Assembly (NCBI GenBank): GCA_016186985.1
Contig: JACPKO010000014.1
Coordinates: 1 to 18,197, forward strand
Direction: 5' to 3'
Length of the DNA: 18,197 nt
Origin: Candidatus Daviesbacteria bacterium
GTDB taxonomy: Bacteria > Patescibacteriota > Microgenomatia > Daviesbacterales > UBA10151
Shown here in pieces: positions 13,918 through 18,197 of this stretch; the stretch's first letter is position 1; every line of letters starts with the position of its first letter. The position numbers and the translations under genes were made by a program. The notes below the pieces were generated by a model that searched no databases, was not told the DNA's origin, and was given only the letters and a program-made list of their open reading frames with translations.

Positions 13918-16045
13918 ATGAAGAATAATTTACTAAATCAAAAAGGTATTATACATGCGCTTGCCCTATTAATTCTTACCATTGGATTTGGTGTTGCGAT
14001 CTATCTTAGTCAAAACCCGCAGATCTTTGCCCCTAAATCATCAAATAATGAAACAGAATCTATTGTTAAGTTAACTAACCAACTTATTCAAAAAAAAGAT
14101 ACTGGAAACAGCAGGGAACTGATTAATATTGCAGTTAAAAGACAAGAACTGCTCCTCGGCCAGCTTAAATCTAACCCAGAGATTTTTTTAAGGTATACAA
14201 CATTAATAAATCAAAGGAAATCTTTTCCGCATGATGTATAAGATTTTATAGAACAGAAAGTAGAGTTTGAAGGTAAATTAATCAGGAGGGATATAGCTAA
14301 TTTAAGCGCCGCAGAAAACACATGAGTTTGGGCATTTTGTTTCACCTAGAGCAGATAATCCACTAAGGAACGGAATACACCATGCCAGTTTTTACCAATG
14401 TGGCAACAGGGCGATTCAGATACGTGATTGTCAGCACAAGGAATATGGTGATCGTTACTCAAGGTTGGGAGCGCCTTTTTTGCGGGGTTTGAATGCACCT
14501 CATAAGCTGGCGTTAGGTTTCCTAGATTCATCTAAGGTGTCGGAGATTACCTCCTCTGGAGTGTACACCTTTAACCGGTTGAATAGGCCAATACCAGGGA
14601 TACAGGTCTTGAAAATCAAAAGGCCTACTTCCCAAAGGTCTGATGAAAGTTATTTCTTGGAATATAGGGAAGCAAAAGGATTCGATTCTACATTGCCGCC
14701 AGCGATTATAAATGGTGTGTTAATTCATCTTTGGAATGGCAAGGCAGACCACCAGACAAGATTAATTGATGCTACACCAAACACCCCAACTCCGAGAAAT
14801 GGTAAATTATCTGAAAACAGCGATGAGGCATTAGCAGATGGTTTGGTTTTCCATGATGAAGAGAATAACATAAAAATAACTCAAATAAGTCATGACAATG
14901 ATAAGGTGATGATTAGAGTAGATTTGGGTCCTCCGCTACCACCTCCACTCCCACATCACGGAGTACCTTTTACGGCAGAATATTTTAAAAATGAAAATCT
15001 TTCTGGGTCACCCTCGATTACTAAGATAGAACCAATTCTTGACTTTGATTGGGGGAGAAGCTTCTTTTGAGACATTTCCTTATAGTTTTTCAGTTAGATT
15101 TAAAAAACAGGAAAATTTCTTAGGTGGTATGTATTCTTTTGTTGCAAAGCATGATGATGGAATGAGAGTTTATATAGATAATAACTTAATACATGACCAT
15201 TGGAGCGTTTTAGACAGAGATAAAATTAATGAGACTTTTTCATCTCAGATTTCTCCTGGTTTGCATGAGATTAAAGTTGAGTATAATAATTTAGGCAGAT
15301 ATTGCTGCAGTGCTAAAGTTTACTTGATTGGCAACCGGCAAATACTACTGTAACCACTCCAACCCCAACACCAACTCCAACTCCTCTGCCATCATCCTTA
15401 GTTTGTAATCCGCCAGAGTCAGTTGAAAAGTTTTGTGCGAACAGAAGCGCTACTTATTCCTGGCAAGGTTGGCAGTATGATTGTAATCAAAAAAAGGCTA
15501 GAAAGGAGGGAGATGTAAGTTGGTGTACTATTACCAATATATCGTTAACCTTATCTGCAACTGCAAAAAGAGTTTTTGTGACGAGCACACCTTATGATGG
15601 AAGTAGAGGTGGTTTAACAGGTGCAGATAATACCTGTCAAACAATTGCAAATAATAAAGGATTAGGGGGTTCTTGGAAAGCCTGGCTTTCTGATTCGACT
15701 GGTTCACCGAGTACTCGTTTTACCCAAAGCACTTCAGGTTATAAAAAGCTTGATGAGACCTTGATTGCAAATAGTTGGAGTGATTTAGTTGATGGCTCTT
15801 TATTATCACCAATTAATATAGATGAAAACCAAGCTAGTGTTGCGCCCGGCAATGTTGCTTGGTCAGATACATTATCAAATGGAAACTTAAGGGACATGAA
15901 TTCCAGTTGTAACAATTGGAATAACGGTACCAGTAGTTATAATGGTGTCAAAGGTAATGCAGGATCTATAACAGGTAGCTGGAGTGATGCTTCGATAAGT
16001 ACTGGTTGCCAAAATGCCAATAGGTTATATTGCTTCGAACAATAA
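13918..16045 (+). pseudogene. decayed secreted metalloprotease gene: M11-like peptidase, PA14, DUF1554
   Basis: The pieces read as one broken gene. 13918-14241 encodes an N-terminal anchor (IIHALALLILTIGFGVAIYL) and a helical region RELINIAVKRQELLLGQLKS typical of N-termini of gametolysin-like proteins. It stops at TAA 14239, and the same frame continues sensibly to about 14318. In another frame HEFGH (14321-14335) is the zinc motif HExxH. It leads into CQHKEYGD and LNAPHKLALGFLDSSKV, the C-terminal half of an M11-like peptidase. The usual third zinc His is missing and roughly 100-150 residues before the motif are deleted. A PA14 domain starts at about 14970 (FTAEYFKN), changes frame at a run of five G near 15053, and continues to about 15325 (SFVAKHDDGMRVYID). 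A further frame change near 15325 leads to WQPANTT, a Thr/Pro linker, a Cys-containing segment and a complete DUF1554 domain (about 15565-16045, ending YCFEQ). There are at least one stop, one deletion and three frame changes. Confidence 0.82.
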
Positions 16046-16064
16046 AAGTCCCTAAAATTCAATC

Positions 16065-16093
16065 TTGAATACCAAAAACACCTGTTGTATAAT
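16065..16093 (+). promoter_or_regulatory. promoter of the 5S rRNA gene
   Basis: TTGAAT (16065-16070) and a perfect TATAAT (16088-16093) are 17 nt apart. The expected start point at about 16100 matches the 5' end of 5S. Confidence 0.75.
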
Positions 16094-16098
16094 TTTCT

Positions 16099-16214
16099 TC
16101 TGGTGGTTTGAGCGAAGTAGCTCGACCTGGTCCCATCCCGAACCCAGTCGTCAAATACTTCAGCGGTGACAATAATGCATCCGCAAGGTTGTGTGAAGAT
16201 AGCTCACTGCCAGA
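16099..16214 (+). rRNA. rrf: 5S rRNA, free-standing
   Basis: Its length is about 116 nt. Helix I is TCTGGTGGT (16099-16107) with ACTGCCAGA at the 3' end. The conserved loop segments TCCCATCCCGAACCCAGTCGTCAAA (helix III region, 16131-16155) and the GGTGACAATAATGCATCCGCAAGG region identify it. It is not next to the 23S: about 6.75 kb and seven protein-coding loci lie between them. It has its own promoter and terminator. The ends may be off by one or two bases. Confidence 0.93.
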
Positions 16215-16223
16215 TTTGAATCA

Positions 16224-16250
16224 AAGCCCAGGAATAAACCTGGGCTTTTT
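16224..16250 (+). terminator. Rho-independent terminator of 5S rRNA
   Basis: AAAGCCCAGG (16224-16233) pairs with CCTGGGCTTT (16239-16248), loop AATAAA, followed by T residues. It starts 10 nt after the 5S 3' end. Confidence 0.9.
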
Positions 16251-16257
16251 CTATGCC

Positions 16258-16285
16258 TTGAATTTTAACCTATAACTGATATAAT
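16258..16285 (+). promoter_or_regulatory. predicted promoter of the 253-aa gene
   Basis: TTGAAT (16258-16263) and TATAAT (16280-16285) are 16 nt apart. The start point at about 16292 would leave a leader of about 5 nt before the ATG at 16297. Confidence 0.6.
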
Positions 16286-16296
16286 TTTCGCTTATC

Positions 16297-17058
16297 ATGA
16301 TTGAGGAAAGAGTACAAATAAAACAACATTTAAGAGATTTTGCGATGCTTTGGGACGATACGAGAGCATCGCAGGATGTAGCAGCTCAGTTTGGTCTGTC
16401 AGGGGTACAGATTTTTGAATCAACTCCACAAAGTATCCAGGCAGCTCACACAAGCCCGGAAAAGACAAGCGCAATGGGTCATTTAATAGAGGCATTTGGA
16501 CTTGTTAAGATGACCAGGCCCTTCAGAACAGCATTAATGGGGGTTGTTTCCGCTGCGTATAACATTGGTCTACCTTCAGAGTATGCCTTAGATAGTTTAG
16601 CAGTTAGGCTAAATGAAGACGACTTAGGGGTTTTTGAGCAGGGAAGAATGCAGGAGACTGAAAGAGCTTTTTTAGCTGTGACAATCAAACAAGATAGTTT
16701 ACATCTTATTGTGCGTTTAGGATTTATGATTCCGGAAGAAATAGAAGCACAAATGACGCACAAAGATGCAGCAGAAGCGCTGAATGGTGTCTTCCATAAT
16801 CAAGAGTATGGTTGGGTTCCTGCAGAAGTTGTTGAGAGAAAACTTGACCAGTTATATGAAGGTAGATTTAGGATGTGGAGAGAGGATGGTTTAAAAAGAT
16901 TAGGATCAGCTTTAGATTGGGCAGATATTTATGGTTTAACTTATTCAGATAATACTTTTGTTGAATCTGCAGACCTGCTTAGGCCAGTTGTTCGGATTTA
17001 TATGTTAGGAGAAAAACCGGAACAGAGAAATCCTGCAGGGTTAGAAATTACTGAGTAA
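16297..17058 (+). CDS. hypothetical cytoplasmic helical protein, 253 aa
   Basis: The family is not recognised. There is no signal peptide and no membrane helix. The sequence is acidic and almost wholly helical in character, with segments such as VQIKQHLRDFAMLWDDTR, SAMGHLIEAFGLVKM and EEIEAQMTHKDAAEALNGVF. No enzyme motif is visible. It starts a few bases after a strong promoter and lacks a Shine-Dalgarno. Its 3' end overlaps the convergent gene at 17048 by 11 bp, so the two may interfere through antisense transcripts. Confidence 0.75.
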   Translation: MIEERVQIKQHLRDFAMLWDDTRASQDVAAQFGLSGVQIFESTPQSIQAAHTSPEKTSAMGHLIEAFGLVKMTRPFRTALMGVVSAAYNIGLPSEYALDSLAVRLNEDDLGVFEQGRMQETERAFLAVTIKQDSLHLIVRLGFMIPEEIEAQMTHKDAAEALNGVFHNQEYGWVPAEVVERKLDQLYEGRFRMWREDGLKRLGSALDWADIYGLTYSDNTFVESADLLRPVVRIYMLGEKPEQRNPAGLEITE

Positions 17059-17857
17059 CAGGCACGCCGGTGACTGTGATTGGCCCGAATTTGCAACTTG
17101 CTCTGCCAATGGTTACCCCTCCTGAGCCTGTGGCTACACAAAGGATGAAGATATTTGGGTTATCTACCATGCTTGAAGGGTAGCTATGAACCAAACTATC
17201 ATTAACATAGTAAAAATACTTATAACCTGAAGATTTTTTGCCCTTTTTACCATCCTGCTTAAAATGGATTTTAAATTTATAGAACTGCTTAGGTGTGGCA
17301 GGCTGAATTATCTTTAAATTCGCAGCATACTCATTAGTTAATGTGATAATACTATCTTTTAATCCATAAGTTGGTGGGACTTCAGACTGGACTGCAATCT
17401 CACCATACCTTGAATCATCATAACCACTGGGGTTTATATACCTATTAAACAAAGTCAGACCTCCCCAATATCTTTTAATATTATATTCATCTGCTACAGA
17501 ATTCTCTGCAGCTACAGTCCCTTCCACAATAATCTCATAATTTTTATCCCATTTCTGCTTACTGGTAATCCCTCCTGCTTGACAGTTATTCATCTCCATT
17601 ACACCGGAGTTTACTGAAAAGCAGTTATCTGTCACAATGTCCCACCTCTCTAAGTAGTTGGGATTTGTCCAATCCTCAGTCCAAGTTGTAAAAAGAGCAT
17701 TAGAAGTTGGGCTGGGGAAAGGAGTCTTCTTGGGTTTTTTAGCTTGGGCTAAAAAACCGGTTTGGTTTTGAGTTAAAAATAGACCTATGAAAATTGCTGA
17801 GATAAAAAGAATCAAGAAAAAAATCTGGATGCTACCATGCTGTGTTAGTTTATCCAT
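17048..17857 (-). CDS. membrane-anchored extracellular protein, possible jelly-roll domain
   Basis: The protein has 269 residues. The N-terminal segment IQIFFLILFISAIFIGLFLT (about 10-29) is a membrane anchor or uncleaved signal, followed by a basic Pro/Ser/Thr spacer (KKPKKTPFPSPTS). The ectodomain begins WTEDWTNPNYLERWDIVTD and continues with beta-strand-rich sequence (YEIIVEGTV, RYWGGLTLFN, RYGEIAVQS, FYKFKIHFKQDG, YKYFYYVNDSLVHSYP). This layout resembles concanavalin A/LamG-like jelly rolls of secreted sugar-binding proteins. I see no catalytic Glu pair of glycoside hydrolases, so binding is more likely than cleavage. The fold assignment is inference. The promoter 17870-17898 precedes it. 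Confidence 0.78.
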   Translation of the reverse strand: MDKLTQHGSIQIFFLILFISAIFIGLFLTQNQTGFLAQAKKPKKTPFPSPTSNALFTTWTEDWTNPNYLERWDIVTDNCFSVNSGVMEMNNCQAGGITSKQKWDKNYEIIVEGTVAAENSVADEYNIKRYWGGLTLFNRYINPSGYDDSRYGEIAVQSEVPPTYGLKDSIITLTNEYAANLKIIQPATPKQFYKFKIHFKQDGKKGKKSSGYKYFYYVNDSLVHSYPSSMVDNPNIFILCVATGSGGVTIGRASCKFGPITVTGVPVTQ

Positions 17858-17864
17858 CAGTCAA

Positions 17865-17893
17865 TTGTTATTTTACGAGGCTTTTGTTAGAAT
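17865..17893 (+). promoter_or_regulatory. predicted promoter of rpsA
   Basis: TTGTTA (17865-17870) and TAGAAT (17888-17893) are 17 nt apart. It overlaps the divergent promoter on the other strand almost completely. Confidence 0.5.
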
Positions 17894-17898
17894 TACAA
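17870..17898 (-). promoter_or_regulatory. predicted promoter of the anchored 269-aa protein gene
   Basis: On the minus strand TTGTAA (17898-17893) and TAAAAT (17875-17870) are 17 nt apart. The leader would be about 6 nt. Confidence 0.5.
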
Positions 17899-17927
17899 CA
17901 TCTTAAAAGAAAGTCAGGTGAACATGT

Positions 17928-18197
17928 GTGGCACAAATGAGCATGGCCGATTTATTGGCCAAAACAGATACAAAATCTCCTGCTAATCTTAAGCTGGAAC
18001 GGAACCAGGAAGTCCAGGGCGAAGTTATTTTGCTTACAGATTCAGAAATAATCCTCGATTTAGGCTCCAAAGCAGAAGGCGTTTTATCGAAAAAAGATTT
18101 TTCAGCGGAGGTTTCATCCAATTTAAAACCAGGGGATAAAGTCTCCGCTTTCGTAATCCGTACTGAAAACGAATCAGGCCAGGTCGTTTTAGGCTTA
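17928..18197 (+). CDS. rpsA: 30S ribosomal protein S1 (5' part, cut by the window edge)
   Basis: The visible 90 residues include the first S1 (OB-fold) repeat: GEVILLTDSEIILDLGSKAEGVLSKKDFS, followed by LKPGDKVSAFVIRTENESGQVVLGL. S1 binds mRNA on the 30S subunit; this matches the first, ribosome-anchoring repeat of bacterial S1. The start is chosen as GTG 17928 because AGGTGA (17916-17921) lies 6 nt before it; ATG 17937 and ATG 17943 are in frame and possible. The length beyond the window is unknown, so another S1-domain protein cannot be wholly excluded. Confidence 0.85.
   Translation, partial: MAQMSMADLLAKTDTKSPANLKLERNQEVQGEVILLTDSEIILDLGSKAEGVLSKKDFSAEVSSNLKPGDKVSAFVIRTENESGQVVLGL

Noticed and set aside
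14346..14531. Minus-strand 61-aa frame
   Set aside because: It lies antisense to the conserved HEFGH-to-NAPHK part of the broken protease gene and has no signal of its own.
14465..15353. Two separate small genes (201 and 104 aa)
   Set aside because: Together they make the C-terminal half of an M11-like peptidase plus one PA14 domain cut by a frame change, so they are parts of one broken gene.
16295..16763. Minus-strand frames under the 253-aa gene
   Set aside because: They are antisense to a gene with a good promoter and have no promoter or ribosome site themselves.
17903..18121. Minus-strand 72-aa frame at the right edge
   Set aside because: It is antisense to the clear first S1 repeat of rpsA.

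Overview
The window reads as chromosome from a Candidate Phyla Radiation (Patescibacteria) bacterium, most likely a Microgenomates-type lineage. The grounds are an AT-rich genome with UGA used as a normal stop, a 23S rRNA gene full of group I introns, scattered rRNA genes, and many small membrane-anchored secreted proteins (Cys-rich, pilin-like, PA14, DUF1554). The lineage is an inference from gene style, because no 16S is present.

Layout. 41-1951 (minus) is a large Cys-rich membrane-anchored protein. 2265-2337 is tRNA-Ala(UGC), followed by a tRNA-like remnant. 2686-9345 is a 23S rRNA gene of about 6.66 kb: about 3.06 kb of exons and about 3.6 kb of introns. By comparison with E. coli numbering, five group I introns follow positions 1917, 1951, 2262, 2449 and 2656, all in the subunit interface, peptidyl-transferase and sarcin-ricin regions. 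Three carry LAGLIDADG homing endonucleases, one has no ORF, and one (L2449) carries a 23S intervening-sequence four-helix-bundle protein gene flanked by heptamer-built inverted repeats. A 23-nt inverted repeat about 6.9 kb apart brackets the gene and probably forms the pre-23S processing stem.

9517-11411 holds an unrecognised minus-strand gene and a DUF6922/AbiEii-type toxin-antitoxin pair flanked by 23-bp direct repeats. 11673-16045 is a surface module: a type IV pilin-like protein, a pilin-Fn3-DUF1554 adhesin-like protein, and a decayed gene for a secreted M11-like metalloprotease with PA14 and DUF1554 domains. The 5S rRNA (16099-16214) stands alone with its own promoter and terminator, 6.75 kb from the 23S. 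The right end has an unrecognised helical protein, a lipoprotein-sized anchored protein with a likely jelly-roll domain, and the 5' end of rpsA.

Two families of short repeats cross gene boundaries and are the most unusual signal. One is a small palindrome with core YCCGAT...ATCGGR (17 copies), sitting on the tips of 23S helices, on the peripheral helices of introns 1-3, and twice outside the rRNA. The other is a palindrome built of 7-nt units, found around the four-helix-bundle gene and as two gene-free copies, one of which encodes the leader of a pilin.
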